Shown: one piece after another, positions 24,492 to 34,557 of the stretch
Layout of the letters: each line of letters starts with the position of its first letter
How positions within the stretch are numbered: position 1 is the first letter of the stretch
Assembly: GCF_030733385.1 (NCBI RefSeq)
Contig: NZ_JASHJC010000004.1
Location: 271,147 to 335,146, forward strand
Reading direction: 5' to 3'
Length of the DNA stretch: 64,000 nucleotides
Source of the DNA: Roseovarius sp. MMSF_3359
GTDB taxonomy: Bacteria > Pseudomonadota > Alphaproteobacteria > Rhodobacterales > Rhodobacteraceae
The notes under the pieces: generated by a model
What the model was told of the DNA's origin: nothing
Database searches by the model: none
The model's input: the letters and a program-made list of their open reading frames with translations, nothing else
Program-made: the position numbers and the translations under genes

Positions 24492-25514
24492 ATGGCTCAG
24501 GTAAAGCGGATCAATCTGGCGCTGCAGGGTGGCGGCGCGCATGGAGCGTTCACCTGGGGTGTGCTTGATCGGCTGCTGGAAGATGAGCGGCTTGAGGTGG
24601 CGGGTATTTCTGGCACGTCGGCAGGGGCGCTCAACGGGGCAGCCTTCAAGGCAGGGTGGCTCATGGGCGGGCGCGAGGGTGCCCGCGAGAACCTCGACTG
24701 GCTTTGGGGGCGGATCGGCGCGGTGCAGGACATGCGGATGCCGGTCTGGATGGCCGGGTTCCTGCCCGCCCCCGGTGTTTTCAGCGATGCGTTACAGCAT
24801 TCCTGGCCTTTTGCCGTCGCGGATACGATGTCGCGGGTGGTGTCGCCCTATGCCTATGGGCCGTTCTATTCGAACCCGCTGCGGAAGGTCGCCGAGCAGT
24901 TTGAATATGACAAGGTCTGTGCCGAGAGCGGTCCGGCCTTTTTCGTGGGCGCCACCAATGTGCATAGCGGCAAGATCCGGATTTTTTCGGGCGATGAGAT
25001 CAGCACCGACAGTCTTCTGGCATCGGCCTGCCTGCCGACGTTGTTCCAGGCCGTTGAGATCAATGGCGCGCATTACTGGGATGGCGGGTATTCCGGCAAC
25101 CCGGCGCTCTTTCCGCTTTTTACGAAGAACCTGCCCGACGACATCGTGATCGTGAACATCAACCCGCTGGACCGTGCGGAGGTGCCTAAGGCGCCGCATG
25201 AGATCCAGAATCGGATCAACGAGATCAGTTTCAATTCATCGCTTTTGCGGGAGTTGCGGGCGATTAATTTCGTCCAGAGGCTGATCGCCGACGGGGCGGT
25301 CACCGAGGGGGCAATGAAAAACGTGCTGGTCCACATGATCGCCGATGATGACCTGATGCGGGAATTGTCGGTAGCGACGAAACTTCTGCCCAATCCCTAC
25401 CTGCTGGGTCGGTTGAAGGAGGCAGGCCGTGCGGCGGCGGACCGGTTCCTTGCGGATCACTTCGACGATCTGAACGTGGCGAGCACGACCGACCTTGAAG
25501 CGATGTTCGGTTAG
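24492..25514 (+). CDS. Patatin-like phospholipase/acyl hydrolase
   Basis: 340 residues. Patatin features in order: oxyanion loop GGGAHG (residues 14-19), nucleophile Ser in GTSAGALNG, and catalytic Asp in YWDGGYSGNPAL, forming the Ser-Asp dyad. No signal peptide, so it acts in the cytoplasm or at the inner membrane face. These enzymes cleave acyl esters of lipids; its neighbour bdhA makes a role in lipid or polyhydroxyalkanoate turnover possible. ATG 24492 has AAAGG before it, and element C lies immediately upstream. Confidence 0.92.
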   Translation: MAQVKRINLALQGGGAHGAFTWGVLDRLLEDERLEVAGISGTSAGALNGAAFKAGWLMGGREGARENLDWLWGRIGAVQDMRMPVWMAGFLPAPGVFSDALQHSWPFAVADTMSRVVSPYAYGPFYSNPLRKVAEQFEYDKVCAESGPAFFVGATNVHSGKIRIFSGDEISTDSLLASACLPTLFQAVEINGAHYWDGGYSGNPALFPLFTKNLPDDIVIVNINPLDRAEVPKAPHEIQNRINEISFNSSLLRELRAINFVQRLIADGAVTEGAMKNVLVHMIADDDLMRELSVATKLLPNPYLLGRLKEAGRAAADRFLADHFDDLNVASTTDLEAMFG

Positions 25515-25587
25515 CGCCTGGCCCCGGATTTCTGCGCCATCGGGCGCGGCAGATCATCGATGGCGCCAAAGCGGGCGGTGAGAGGCG

Positions 25588-26280
25588 TCAGGCCTGACCG
25601 CCGAGACCGTTGCCATTGCCGTTTTGCCCCGGATAGACGAGCCCTGCCGAGATGACCAGCTTGGCGGCTTCTTCGATGCTCATCTCAAGCTCGATCACGT
25701 CTTCTTTCGGCACGAAAAGCAGGAAACCCGAGGTGGGGTTGGGCGTGGTCGGCAGGAAGATACTGAGCATCTCATTGGCGGTCTCGGGGTGGTTTGCCAC
25801 CTCGCCCTTGGCGGTGGTCGAGATGAAGCCGATGGCCCATATGCCCTTGCGCGGATACTGGATCAGGCAGGCTTTCTCGAAGCTGCGTTCGGATTGGGCG
25901 AAAACTGTCTCGGAGATCTGCTTGATGCCGGAATAGACCGTGCGCACCACCGGCATGCGTTCGACAAGCGATTCCGCATAAGCAATGAGCGACCGTCCGA
26001 TTAACCCCTTCGCGATCCAGCCCACGAAAATCGTGAAGATCAGGAAGATGATGACGCCCACGCCGCGCAGGTTGATGCCGATGTACTTCTCGGGGTTGAA
26101 ATTATAAGGCACCAGCGGCAGCACGAAGCCATCGACCCAACCCACAACCGACCACATCAGCCAGATCGTGAGACCCACCGGCGCGATCACGACAAGCCCG
26201 GTCAGGAAACTGGCGCGCAAACCTCCGAAGAGGCGTGGTTTCTTGGGCTGTGGCGGTTCTTCGTCGAAGGGCGTGTTCAT
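25588..26280 (-). CDS. DUF502-family inner-membrane protein
   Basis: 230 residues from ATG 26280. Two membrane helices (about 22-45 and 72-96) are followed by the DUF502 signature GRSLIAYAESLVERMPVVRT with the VYSGIKQISET helix, and a conserved SIFLPTTPNPTSGFLLFVP strand. The function of this widespread family is unknown. C-terminal tail rich in Asn-Gly. It stands alone between the convergent patatin gene and psuG; the start has no obvious ribosome site. Confidence 0.88.
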   Translation of the reverse strand: MNTPFDEEPPQPKKPRLFGGLRASFLTGLVVIAPVGLTIWLMWSVVGWVDGFVLPLVPYNFNPEKYIGINLRGVGVIIFLIFTIFVGWIAKGLIGRSLIAYAESLVERMPVVRTVYSGIKQISETVFAQSERSFEKACLIQYPRKGIWAIGFISTTAKGEVANHPETANEMLSIFLPTTPNPTSGFLLFVPKEDVIELEMSIEEAAKLVISAGLVYPGQNGNGNGLGGQA

Positions 26281-26404
26281 CAGGTGCAGACTATTGGATC
26301 GCGACAGCGAACATGTAAGCAGAAAACTGCTGACCCACAATGGGGGTCCACCGGAGATTTCTTACGGATTTCGATGGTTTGGTCGAAATTTCAACCATGC
26401 GTTG

Positions 26405-27313
26405 TCAGGTGTCCACCAATTCGGCAGCGATGGCCGCGGCAAGGCGCGCATTATTGAGGACCAGCGCGATGTTGGCCTCCAGCGTTTGGCCATCGGTCAA
26501 TTCGAAAAGGCGTCGCAGAAGATAAGGCGTGACGGCCTTGCCGGTGATTTTCTGCGCCTCCGCCTCTTCGGTGGCCTGCGCGATGAGGGGGGCAAGCCGG
26601 TCGGCGGGGATTTCGGAAGCGGTGGGGATGGGGTTGGCGATTAGTTGACCACCGGGCAGGCCGAGCTGCGCGCGCAAGCGGTGGGCGGCGGCGATCCCGG
26701 CGGGGTCATCCATGCGTAATGGGGCGGGCAAGGAGGAGCTGGCAGACCAGAACGCGGGCAACATGTCCTGACCCACCGCGATGACAGGTACACCGAGGGT
26801 TTCCAGCACTTCGAGGGTTTTCGGCAGGTCGAGGATGGCCTTGGCCCCGGCACAGACCACGGTCACCGGTGTCTGCGCCAATTCCTGCAGGTCCGCGGAG
26901 ATGTCATAGCTTTCCTCCGCGCCGCGATGCACGCCACCGATGCCGCCGGTTGCAAAAACGTCGATCCCCGCAAGGTGGGCTGCGATCATCGTGGCCGCAA
27001 CGGTCGTGGACCCGGTCTGACCCCGCGCCATGCAAACGGCCAGATCCGCACGGCTGAGCTTGGCCACATCCTGCGCCTGCGCCAATTGGGAGAGCTGCGC
27101 GTCGGTCAGCCCGACATGCAGACGCCCGTCGAGCACCGCGATTGTAGCGGGTGTCGCGCCCGCGTCGCGCACGGCAGCCTCGACCTGCCGGGCCGTCTCC
27201 AGGTTTTGGGGGAAGGGCATCCCATGGGTGATGATCGTGCTTTCGAGGGCCACAACAGGCGTATTGCGGTCGAGCGCGTGGCGGACATCGGGCGAGTAGA
27301 TCAGAAATTCCAT
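26405..27313 (-). CDS. psuG: Pseudouridine-5'-phosphate glycosidase
   Basis: 302 residues. The family is clear from VVALESTIITHGMPFPQNLE, GLTDAQLSQLA, KLSRADLAVCMARGQTGSTT, VFATGGIGGVHRGAEESYDI, VVCAGAKAILDLPKTLE and LIANPIP. PsuG cleaves or forms the C-glycosidic bond of pseudouridine 5'-phosphate (uracil plus ribose 5-phosphate). The usual partner kinase psuK is not adjacent. Start taken at ATG 27313 (MEFLIYSPDV); ATG 27325 is also possible, and neither has a strong ribosome site. Confidence 0.95.
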   Translation of the reverse strand: MEFLIYSPDVRHALDRNTPVVALESTIITHGMPFPQNLETARQVEAAVRDAGATPATIAVLDGRLHVGLTDAQLSQLAQAQDVAKLSRADLAVCMARGQTGSTTVAATMIAAHLAGIDVFATGGIGGVHRGAEESYDISADLQELAQTPVTVVCAGAKAILDLPKTLEVLETLGVPVIAVGQDMLPAFWSASSSLPAPLRMDDPAGIAAAHRLRAQLGLPGGQLIANPIPTASEIPADRLAPLIAQATEEAEAQKITGKAVTPYLLRRLFELTDGQTLEANIALVLNNARLAAAIAAELVDT

Positions 27314-27667
27314 GAGCGGGATCATGAACCGATGCGGTCGGTTTCGCAATCGGCAGAGCGCAGGGCTGGCCGCCGGATCGTGCATATGACCCCGAAAACG
27401 CCCCGGCGTGTTTCGTTTGTAACAAGGCGATGACAAGGGGCCATGGAACAGATCGTCTAACCCGTTGAATTCAAGTCATTCACCCGTCGATCCAACGTCG
27501 GGTCCGGTTGCAACAATTGAAACGCAAAGCGCGTCGCACAGAAATGAAACTGCAACCTTGGCGCCTCAAATACGGCACACCGCCGGGCTGGACGGAATTG
27601 AGACGGCTGGTTCGGCGGGCATGTTCTTAAATTGGTGTGAGCACCTAGCGTACAGGAACCATATAGT

Positions 27668-28633
27668 ATGGCACATTTTACGAATTCGAATATCACCGCA
27701 TTGATGGCAACCGACCGTCCATTCCTGACCGATGGCGGGCTTGAGACAACCCTTGTTTTCCTCGAAGGGATGGATCTGCCTGCCTTTGCATCCTTTCCGC
27801 TTCTTGGTGACGAAGACGGCCGCGCGGCCCTCAAGACCTATTTCGGGAAATTCCTGCAACTGGCCAAGGACAACGAGACGGGTTTCGTTCTCGACACGCC
27901 GACATGGCGCGCAAGCCATGGCTGGGCGGCCGATACGGGCCACACCCCACAGGACATCGATCGCCTCAACATCAGGGCGGTGGATTTTGCCCGCGATATC
28001 GCGTCGGACTGGATGGCGCAGGGCGTGCCGGTGGTGATCAACGGTGTCGTCGGCCCCGCCGGTGACGGGTATGTGCCGGACAATGCCATGACGATCACCG
28101 AGGCGCGGGATTACCACGCGCGGCAGATTGCCTGCTTTGCGTCTGCCGGGGCAGATATGGTGTCGGCGGTTACCATCAACTATGTTGAAGAGGCGATCGG
28201 GATCACCCGCGCTGCGATGGCCGCGGAATTGCCGGTGGTCGTGTCTTTCACGGTCGAGACCGATGGCAAGCTGCCTACCGGGCAAAGCGTTGGCGATGCC
28301 ATCGCCGAGGTGGATGCCGCAACCGACGGCGCGCCGATCTACTACATGATCAACTGTGCCCATCCGGATCATTTTGCGGATATCCTTGAGGGGGCCGCAT
28401 GGACTTCCCGCCTTGGTGGGCTGCGCTGCAATGCCAGCCGAATGAGCCATGAGGAACTCGACAATTCAGACGAGCTTGACGATGGCGATCCGCAGGAATT
28501 CGGGCAGTTGCATGCCGCGATGCTGCAGGGTTTGACCGACATCAGGGTTCTTGGGGGTTGCTGCGGGACAGATCACCGCCATGTGGGTGCCGTGGGCAAA
28601 TGTTGCGTCGAGGGTCAAGCCCATGCCGCTTGA
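27668..28633 (+). CDS. Homocysteine S-methyltransferase-family protein
   Basis: 321 residues. The zinc-thiolate barrel of this family shows DGGLETTLVF at the start, a Cys in MINCAHPDHF and the pair Cys-Cys in LGGCCGTDHRHV near the end, giving the three zinc ligands. Members transfer a methyl group from betaine, S-methylmethionine or a similar donor to homocysteine; the donor cannot be read. In this window it complements the methylamine and folate genes. The 230-base upstream region contains a 7-bp long-range pairing (GGTTGCA / TGCAACC) of unclear meaning. A GNAT gene follows 10 bases downstream. Confidence 0.9.
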   Translation: MAHFTNSNITALMATDRPFLTDGGLETTLVFLEGMDLPAFASFPLLGDEDGRAALKTYFGKFLQLAKDNETGFVLDTPTWRASHGWAADTGHTPQDIDRLNIRAVDFARDIASDWMAQGVPVVINGVVGPAGDGYVPDNAMTITEARDYHARQIACFASAGADMVSAVTINYVEEAIGITRAAMAAELPVVVSFTVETDGKLPTGQSVGDAIAEVDAATDGAPIYYMINCAHPDHFADILEGAAWTSRLGGLRCNASRMSHEELDNSDELDDGDPQEFGQLHAAMLQGLTDIRVLGGCCGTDHRHVGAVGKCCVEGQAHAA

Positions 28634-28643
28634 GGGAGTTGAG

Positions 28644-29222
28644 ATGCAAAACGTGTTGCTGCGTCCGGCCACGATCGAGGATGCGCCGGTTTTCCGCCGC
28701 GTCTTCGAGCTGGCCGGCGAGGGGCTTGCACAATGGGTCTGGCAACAGTCGGCGACCGAAGAGATGGATGCCGCCGCCATTGGTTTGCAACGCTGCGAAA
28801 AGAAACTGGCCGATGCGCCGCCCGGTACCGCGATCGTGGCCGAGGTCGATGGGCAGGTTGCCGGTGGTGTCATCACCTATGATATCGGTGACACCCCGGA
28901 AGAGATCGAGGACGACACACCGGGGGTTTTCGTGCCGTTGATCGAGTTGGAAAACCGCGCGCTGCGTACCCATTACGTCAATGCCCTGGCTGTCTTTCCC
29001 GCGTTTCAGGGCAGGGGGGTCGGTCGCAAGCTCCTTCGCGCGGCAGAAGCCAATGCGTTGGAAAACGGCATGAGCCTGATTGCGGAAGATGCCAACGCCA
29101 ATGCCATCGGCCTCTATCAAAGCGAGGGTTATGTCGAAACCGCGCGGCTCCCGGTGGTCGAAGGGGCGGGGTGGACTTCGCCGGGTCAGAACTGGATCCT
29201 GATGATCCGTCCGCCGGCATAG
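28644..29222 (+). CDS. GNAT-family N-acetyltransferase
   Basis: 192 residues from ATG 28644 with GGGAG ahead. The acetyl-CoA-binding motif A is [20 protein letters not shown] (Q/R-x-x-G-x-G/A), and the preceding strands have the GNAT pattern. Substrate unknown. It follows the homocysteine methyltransferase gene by 10 bases, so the two are probably cotranscribed. Confidence 0.88.
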   Translation: MQNVLLRPATIEDAPVFRRVFELAGEGLAQWVWQQSATEEMDAAAIGLQRCEKKLADAPPGTAIVAEVDGQVAGGVITYDIGDTPEEIEDDTPGVFVPLIELENRALRTHYVNALAVFPAFQGRGVGRKLLRAAEANALENGMSLIAEDANANAIGLYQSEGYVETARLPVVEGAGWTSPGQNWILMIRPPA

Positions 29223-29244
29223 GGCGGGGGCGCCGAATTAGCCC

Positions 29245-29273
29245 TTGCCATGGGGCGCATTCTCCAGTATGCG
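29245..29273 (+). promoter_or_regulatory. Possible rpsB promoter
   Basis: TTGCCA (29245-29250) and TATGCG (29268-29273) spaced by 17 bases, about 125 bases before the rpsB start. The -10 match is weak. The same stretch can form an 8-bp hairpin (GGGCGCAT / ATGCGCCC) that might instead end the GNAT transcript, though no T run follows. Confidence 0.3.
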
Positions 29274-29395
29274 CCCGATCATTGAAATCCGCAGGTACGG
29301 GCGGGCCCGTGGGGGAGACATCCCCATATGTCCACCGGTTGAGGCAATTGGCCTCTCTCCCCGTGCCGAGGCGAAAACCGGAAAAGGAAAACGAC

Positions 29396-30208
29396 ATGGC
29401 TCTTCCAGAGTTCACCATGCGTCAGCTGCTTGAAGCGGGCGTTCACTTCGGCCACCAGACGCAGCGTTGGAACCCCCGCATGGGCGAGTTCATCTATGGC
29501 GCGCGCAACGGCATCCACATCATGGACCTCACGCAGACCGTTCCCATGCTGGACGCGGCGCTGAACGTCATCCGGGAAACCGTTGCCAAGAATGGCCGGG
29601 TTCTTTTTGTCGGGACCAAGCGTCAGGCGTCCGCGCCCGTGGCTGAGGCCGCCGAGAAATGCGCGCAATACTACATGAACCACCGCTGGCTGGGCGGCAC
29701 GCTGACCAACTGGCAGACAGTGTCGAAATCGATCCAACGTCTGAAGCAGATCGACGAAGCCCTGGAAGGCGGCGCCGACGGCCTGACCAAGAAAGAACGT
29801 CTGGGCATCGAGCGCGACCAGGAGAAGCTGCAGGCCTCGCTTGGCGGGATCCGCGAAATGGGCGGCGTGCCGGATCTTCTCTTTGTCATCGACGTCAAGA
29901 AAGAAGCCCTGGCCGTGGCCGAAGCCAACAAGCTGGGTATCCCGGTCGTGGCTGTGGTCGACACCAACTGCTCGCCCGACGGGATCGACTACATCATCCC
30001 CGGCAACGATGACGCGGCCCGTGCGATCTCGCTCTACTGCGATCTGGCGTCGCGCGCCGCGCTGGACGGCATGTCGGCCCAACTGGGCGCGGCTGGCGTT
30101 GACCTCGGTGCGATGGAAGAGGCCCCGGTAGAGGAAGTCGCCGCTGAGGCGCCCGCCGAAGAAGCCGCTGCTGAAGCGCCTGCCGAAGAAGCCGCCGCCG
30201 AAAGCTGA
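29396..30208 (+). CDS. rpsB: 30S ribosomal protein S2
   Basis: 270 residues, with the S2 hallmarks [52 protein letters not shown] and [12 protein letters not shown]. The C terminus extends past the usual S2 end as an acidic Ala/Glu/Pro tail with a repeated AEEAAAEAP unit. ATG 29396 has AAAGGAAA upstream. Standard rpsB-tsf pair. Confidence 0.98.
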   Translation: MALPEFTMRQLLEAGVHFGHQTQRWNPRMGEFIYGARNGIHIMDLTQTVPMLDAALNVIRETVAKNGRVLFVGTKRQASAPVAEAAEKCAQYYMNHRWLGGTLTNWQTVSKSIQRLKQIDEALEGGADGLTKKERLGIERDQEKLQASLGGIREMGGVPDLLFVIDVKKEALAVAEANKLGIPVVAVVDTNCSPDGIDYIIPGNDDAARAISLYCDLASRAALDGMSAQLGAAGVDLGAMEEAPVEEVAAEAPAEEAAAEAPAEEAAAES

Positions 30209-30228
30209 GCCGCTTTACAAAACTGACA

Positions 30229-30253
30229 TGGGGGCAGGGTAGGCCCGCCCCCA
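30229..30253 (+). terminator. Hairpin between rpsB and tsf, possible partial terminator
   Basis: Stem TGGGGGC / GCCCCCA (7 bp, extendable inside) with no T run. It could reduce read-through so that S2 and EF-Ts differ in level, or protect the rpsB 3' end. Confidence 0.4.
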
Positions 30254-30284
30254 GCGATGCACACGAATTTTGAGGAGAGCCAAG

Positions 30285-31157
30285 ATGGCGATCACTGCTG
30301 CAATGGTGAAAGAACTGCGCGATTCCACAGGCGCAGGCATGATGGACGCGAAAAAAGCGCTGACCGAAAACGACGGCGACATGGAAGCCGCCGTTGACTG
30401 GCTGCGCACCAAGGGTCTGGCGAAGGCGGCCAAGAAATCGGGTCGGACCGCGGCCGAAGGTCTGGTGGCTGTGGTGGTGGAAGGATCGAAAGGCGTTGCC
30501 ATTGAGGTGAACTCAGAAACTGACTTCGTGGCCAAGAACTCCGAGTTCCAAGCTATGGTTGGCGGTATTGCCAAAGTTGCTATGACGGCGAGCGACTACG
30601 AAGATCTTTTGGCTTCTGATATGGGCGGCAAGACTGTTCAGGAAGTCGTTACCGACAAGATTGCCACCATTGGCGAAAACATGAACGTGCGCCGCATGGC
30701 CTCCATCGAAGGCGAAACCGTTGTCTCCTACGTGCACAATGCTGTTGTCGAAGGAATGGGCAAGATCGGCGTTCTGGTTGCGCTGAAAGGCGATGCCGGT
30801 TTCGGCAAGCAGGTCGCGATGCACATCGCCGCCACCAACCCGGCCGCGCTGAACGAGGCCGAGCTGGACCCGGCGGTTGTCGAGAAGGAAAAACAGGTCC
30901 AGATCGACATCGCCCGCGAATCCGGCAAGCCCGAGCAGGTCATCGAAAAGATGATCGTCGGCCGCATGAAGAAATTCATGTCCGAGGTCACGCTCCTCGG
31001 TCAGTCCTTCGTGATGAACCCCGACCTGACCGTCGAGGCCGCCGCCAAGGAAGCCGGTGCCGAGATCCTCGGTTTCGTCCGGCTTGAGGTTGGCGAAGGC
31101 ATCGAAGTCGAAAAAGAAGACTTCGCCGCCGAGGTCGCAAAAGCTGTTCAGGGCTAA
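30285..31157 (+). CDS. tsf: Translation elongation factor Ts
   Basis: 290 residues. The UBA-like N-terminal domain [20 protein letters not shown] with [10 protein letters not shown], the TDFVAKN core motif and the later [11 protein letters not shown] segment identify EF-Ts, the nucleotide exchange factor for EF-Tu. ATG 30285 follows GAGGAG. Second gene of the rpsB operon, closed by an intrinsic terminator. Confidence 0.98.
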   Translation: MAITAAMVKELRDSTGAGMMDAKKALTENDGDMEAAVDWLRTKGLAKAAKKSGRTAAEGLVAVVVEGSKGVAIEVNSETDFVAKNSEFQAMVGGIAKVAMTASDYEDLLASDMGGKTVQEVVTDKIATIGENMNVRRMASIEGETVVSYVHNAVVEGMGKIGVLVALKGDAGFGKQVAMHIAATNPAALNEAELDPAVVEKEKQVQIDIARESGKPEQVIEKMIVGRMKKFMSEVTLLGQSFVMNPDLTVEAAAKEAGAEILGFVRLEVGEGIEVEKEDFAAEVAKAVQG

Positions 31158-31180
31158 GCCTTCGAACCCGAAATAGTTGA

Positions 31181-31207
31181 GGGGCATCCAAGGTGATGCC
31201 CCTTTTT
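31181..31207 (+). terminator. Intrinsic terminator after tsf
   Basis: Stem GGGGCATC / GATGCCCC (8 bp), 6-base loop and five T, 23 bases after the tsf stop. Confidence 0.92.
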
Positions 31208-31244
31208 CGTGGCGTCGCCAAATTTGTCGATTGCCCGCTTTGAG

Positions 31245-31490
31245 CCCAGTGCGGACATCTCCATCCTGAGTCCAAAGCCGCGGGGTTGCCAGACCGCGGG
31301 ATGGCGATCAACCGTCGTTGGACGCGTTTTATCTTCACCAAGCCCGAAGAACCTCAATTCGTTGTCGCGACCTCACCAAATCGCCAGCCCTTGCGGGCGG
31401 TCTGGCGATCGCGCGGCGGCCTGCGGCCTTGATTCCGCGCCGGGGGCGAAAGCCGAACGGCGGCAGTGTCCGCAAAGCGGACATGCCGCT
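31245..31490 (+). repeat. Interspersed repeat family A, copy 2
   Basis: CCAGACCGCGGGATGGCGAT, CAACCGTCGTTGG, TTTTATCTTCACCAA, the ATCGCCAGCCCTTGCGGGCG hairpin region, GCGCGGCGGCCTGCGGCCTT and GATTCCGCGC occur in the same order as in copies 1 and 3. Flanked by CGGACAT words on both sides. It occupies the non-coding stretch between the tsf terminator and the end of the dehydratase gene. Confidence 0.8.
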
Positions 31491-31522
31491 CGACAAGTGC
31501 GGCTCACCAGATTGCTTACGTA

Positions 31523-33400
31523 TCATTCGTTCACGATCACCGGTTTCGCCTCGTCGTGGCGTTCGATCCATTTGGACAGGGTCTGGTTCATCAGCTTGGG
31601 GTCGCGGGTCTCGATGGCCTGTTTCAGCGCATTCAGCGCGTTGGCCATTTCGATTTCGGACAGGTGCCCCTCCTGCGCCCGCAGGATGCGGCTGTGGGGC
31701 GTGGTCAGCATGTCGGAGCCGATGAGCAGCTCTTCATGCAGTTTTTCACCCGGACGCAGGCCGGTGATGAGGATTTCGATGTCGCCCTGGGGGTTGTCCG
31801 CGTCGCGCACGCTGAGGCCGGCGCCTTCGATCATCTTGCGCGCCACATCGCGGATCGGGACGGGTTTGCCCATGTCGAGCACAAATACATCGCCACCCCG
31901 CGCAAAAGTCCCGGCCAGCAGGACAAGCTGCACCGCCTCGGGGATGGTCATGAAATAGCGCGTGATGTCGTTATGCGTCAGCGTGACCGGGCCGCCCCGG
32001 GCGATCTGTTCCTGAAAGAGCGGGATGACCGATCCGCTCGACCCCAAGACATTGCCGAAGCGAACCATCGAGAACCGCGTGGTGGTCGAGCGGGTGGCGA
32101 GGTCCTGGATCAAAAGCTCGGCAAAGCGTTTCGACGCGCCCATGATCGACGAGGGCCGCACCGCCTTGTCGGTGGAGACAAGGATGAACCGTTCCACCCC
32201 GGCATCCCGGGCCGCGTCGGCCACGACCTTGGTGCCCAGCACGTTGTTCCGCATGCCTTCCAGCGCGTTGTACTCCACCAGCGGCACGTGCTTATAGGCC
32301 GCGGCGTGCAGTACCGTATCAACCTTGTACTTGGCCATCACGCCGGTCACGAGGTCCTGCTCGCAGACCGAACCCAAAACCGGCTGAACATCGACATCGC
32401 TGCCCATATGGCGCAGCTCCCGGTCGATTTCGAACAGCATCAACTCGGAATGATCCATCAGCACCAGCCGTTCAGGTTGACAGGCGATCAACTGGCGGCA
32501 GATTTCCGAGCCGATCGACCCGCCCGCACCGGTCACCAGGATCGAGCGCGCGCGATAGGTGTCGGACACGCCGGGCAGTTCCTCTTCCAACCGGTCGCGG
32601 CCCAGAAGCGCGTTCAGATCGACGGGCTTGGTGGCGGGCAGGGCGGTCGCGCGGCTGGCGATGAGGTTGGCGAAGGAGGGCAGGGCATGCACCTCGCAGC
32701 CAACATCGGCCAGCTTGCGAATGATGCGCCCTTGCACTGCCGCACCGACACTGGGCATCGCGAGGATGATCCGGTCGATGCGCTGGCTCTTGACCAGATC
32801 GCGCAGTTCCGCTGGCGGATGGACACGCAGCCCCGCAATCGTGTGGCCATGCAACAACGGGTTGTCATCGACAAAGACGACCGGTGTGACGCTGTCATCG
32901 GTGCTGAGGGCCGTGGCCAATTGCTGTCCGGTCTGGCCCGCGCCATAGATCATCAGGCGGGCGCGTTGCCCCTGGCTGGCATAGATCCAGATCATCGCCT
33001 GCCGGAGCAGCAGTCGCGCGCTGACCGTGAGGATCAGAAACACCATGCCAAAGACGACAAAGACATGCGCCGGCGTCGCAGTCTGCGCGATCAGCATGGA
33101 CGCCCCGGCCCCCATCACGCCCATAACCAATGCCACCAGCGCCGATTGAAGAACGCCCTGCATCTGGTAGGCCCCAAGCCGAATTCGGTGCAGGCCCAGC
33201 AGGGCGGTCAATGTCGCCCCGGTTCCCAACAAGACAACCAGATCGGTCATGGTCGCCTCCGGCAAGGTCATCCACATCTCGGTGCCGGAAAGTAGCAACG
33301 CCGCCAGGAAATAGGAGGCGGCAATCAGGGCGATGTCCACGGTAAAGAGCAGCCACCCCTTTTGCGCCCGAGAAAGCGACAATGCAAAGTTAAACAACAT
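31523..33400 (-). CDS. Membrane nucleotide-sugar 4,6-dehydratase (WbpM/FlaA1/CapD-type)
   Basis: 625 residues. Four to five N-terminal membrane helices (to about residue 110) precede a CoA-binding-like Rossmann region (LMIYGAGQTGQQLATAL) and the dehydratase domain with NAD motif ILVTGAGGSIGSEICRQL. The active-site region VSTDKAVRPSSIMGASKRFA has Met in place of the usual Tyr before Gly-Ala-Ser-Lys, which is normal for the WbpM/CapD branch. It acts on UDP-GlcNAc-type sugars for surface polysaccharide or lipopolysaccharide. ATG 33400 chosen over a longer frame. Followed upstream by an epimerase gene, but with a 212-base gap. Confidence 0.92.
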   Translation of the reverse strand: MLFNFALSLSRAQKGWLLFTVDIALIAASYFLAALLLSGTEMWMTLPEATMTDLVVLLGTGATLTALLGLHRIRLGAYQMQGVLQSALVALVMGVMGAGASMLIAQTATPAHVFVVFGMVFLILTVSARLLLRQAMIWIYASQGQRARLMIYGAGQTGQQLATALSTDDSVTPVVFVDDNPLLHGHTIAGLRVHPPAELRDLVKSQRIDRIILAMPSVGAAVQGRIIRKLADVGCEVHALPSFANLIASRATALPATKPVDLNALLGRDRLEEELPGVSDTYRARSILVTGAGGSIGSEICRQLIACQPERLVLMDHSELMLFEIDRELRHMGSDVDVQPVLGSVCEQDLVTGVMAKYKVDTVLHAAAYKHVPLVEYNALEGMRNNVLGTKVVADAARDAGVERFILVSTDKAVRPSSIMGASKRFAELLIQDLATRSTTTRFSMVRFGNVLGSSGSVIPLFQEQIARGGPVTLTHNDITRYFMTIPEAVQLVLLAGTFARGGDVFVLDMGKPVPIRDVARKMIEGAGLSVRDADNPQGDIEILITGLRPGEKLHEELLIGSDMLTTPHSRILRAQEGHLSEIEMANALNALKQAIETRDPKLMNQTLSKWIERHDEAKPVIVNE

Positions 33401-33612
33401 GCCCGATACCCCCAAAGCGGATAGCCCGCCGTGACATGGCCCAAAGCGATATGTGCGAGATGGTGCCTGTTCGTCGTTGGGCGGCATCATAACCTGTCGC
33501 GGCTTGACCGAACAAGTCACGAATACGACAGGAGTAAGCGTTTGATTTTAATTGGTTGTTCCGCGTTCCCGGGGGCGAAGGGACATATTTTCGATGGGGG
33601 TGACAAATTCCA

Positions 33613-34485
33613 TCACGGTTTTGTGGATGCCCCTTGTTGGCGAAGCTCTGCAACCAGGGCTGGCGGATCGGTTTCCAGGGTCACATCGGGCAGCAGCCGC
33701 CTGAGCGCGCCGGTGTTCATCGTGACCTCCTGGACCGCCGCGACCGGTGCATCACGCCAGAGGATGGCGTTGCCAGCAGCAGCGATGAGGTCCTGCATCG
33801 CGATCGGTTCATGGGCGGCCACGTTCAGGATGCGCGGCAGATCCTTGGCCGGGTATCGGGCCAGGGCGATCAGGACATTCGCAACGTCCGTCGCGCCAAT
33901 ATAACTCCGGCGCGGGCCGTTGCCGTCGGAGAACCGATCAAGCGTGACGGGTGACTGGCTCGCCAGACCTGCCGCAAGACTGTCTGCGCCAACAACATTT
34001 GCCAGCCGCAAACAGCAATGGTGCAGCCCCGCATCATCAAACCCGGCCACGGCTTGCTCCATGGCCAGTTTCGAATGCCCATAGGGGTTGATGGGGGCAG
34101 GGGGTGTTGCCTCCGTCGCATTTTGGGCGGGGCCATAAACCGCCGCACTCGAAAGATGAAACAGCCGCGCAGCGCCGCAGGTCAGCGCCACGTCACGGCT
34201 ATCGCGGGCGAGGGTGACATTGGCCTCAAGCGCCGCCGCATCCCCGCTGGTTGACCCCCAAAGGGCAACGACCGTCCCACAGTCGGGCAGAAGGTCGGGA
34301 TCATCACCTGGGGACCACCGGATGGTCCTTTCACACGGACGATCGCCGCGCGTCTGGTACCAGATCTCCATCCCCGGTGGCGGGAAAGCCGTCCAGACCC
34401 GGCGCAACATCCGTCCCAGGCGGCCACCGGACCCCAAGATCAAAACCGATGATGATGGGTCATGTGCCACGCGCTTCCCTGCCAT
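33613..34485 (-). CDS. NAD(P)-dependent epimerase/dehydratase (extended SDR)
   Basis: 290 residues. The nucleotide motif is GSGGRLGRM (residues 18-26); the active site has Ser-Ser in LFHLSSAAVYG and Tyr-Gly-His-Ser-Lys. The pattern is that of sugar-nucleotide epimerases or reductases. ATG 34485 has AAAGGG ahead. Together with the dehydratase downstream and the membrane protein upstream it forms a small envelope-sugar group; substrate unknown. Confidence 0.85.
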   Translation of the reverse strand: MAGKRVAHDPSSSVLILGSGGRLGRMLRRVWTAFPPPGMEIWYQTRGDRPCERTIRWSPGDDPDLLPDCGTVVALWGSTSGDAAALEANVTLARDSRDVALTCGAARLFHLSSAAVYGPAQNATEATPPAPINPYGHSKLAMEQAVAGFDDAGLHHCCLRLANVVGADSLAAGLASQSPVTLDRFSDGNGPRRSYIGATDVANVLIALARYPAKDLPRILNVAAHEPIAMQDLIAAAGNAILWRDAPVAAVQEVTMNTGALRRLLPDVTLETDPPALVAELRQQGASTKP

Positions 34486-34557
34486 GCTGCCCTTTCCGGA
34501 TCAGGCGCGGAAGGTGATTGGCACGGGCGGCCCTGTCAAGGGACGATGCGGCGTGGA

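Noticed and set aside
27437..27667. SAM- or SAH-type riboswitch before the homocysteine methyltransferase
   Set aside because: Only one 7-bp long-range pairing is visible; none of the conserved core words of the classes I know is present.
31466..33295. 609-codon open frame on the plus strand
   Set aside because: It is the exact antisense of the WbpM/CapD-type dehydratase, with no ribosome site and a His/Arg/Asp-rich composition typical of a reverse-strand shadow in GC-rich DNA.
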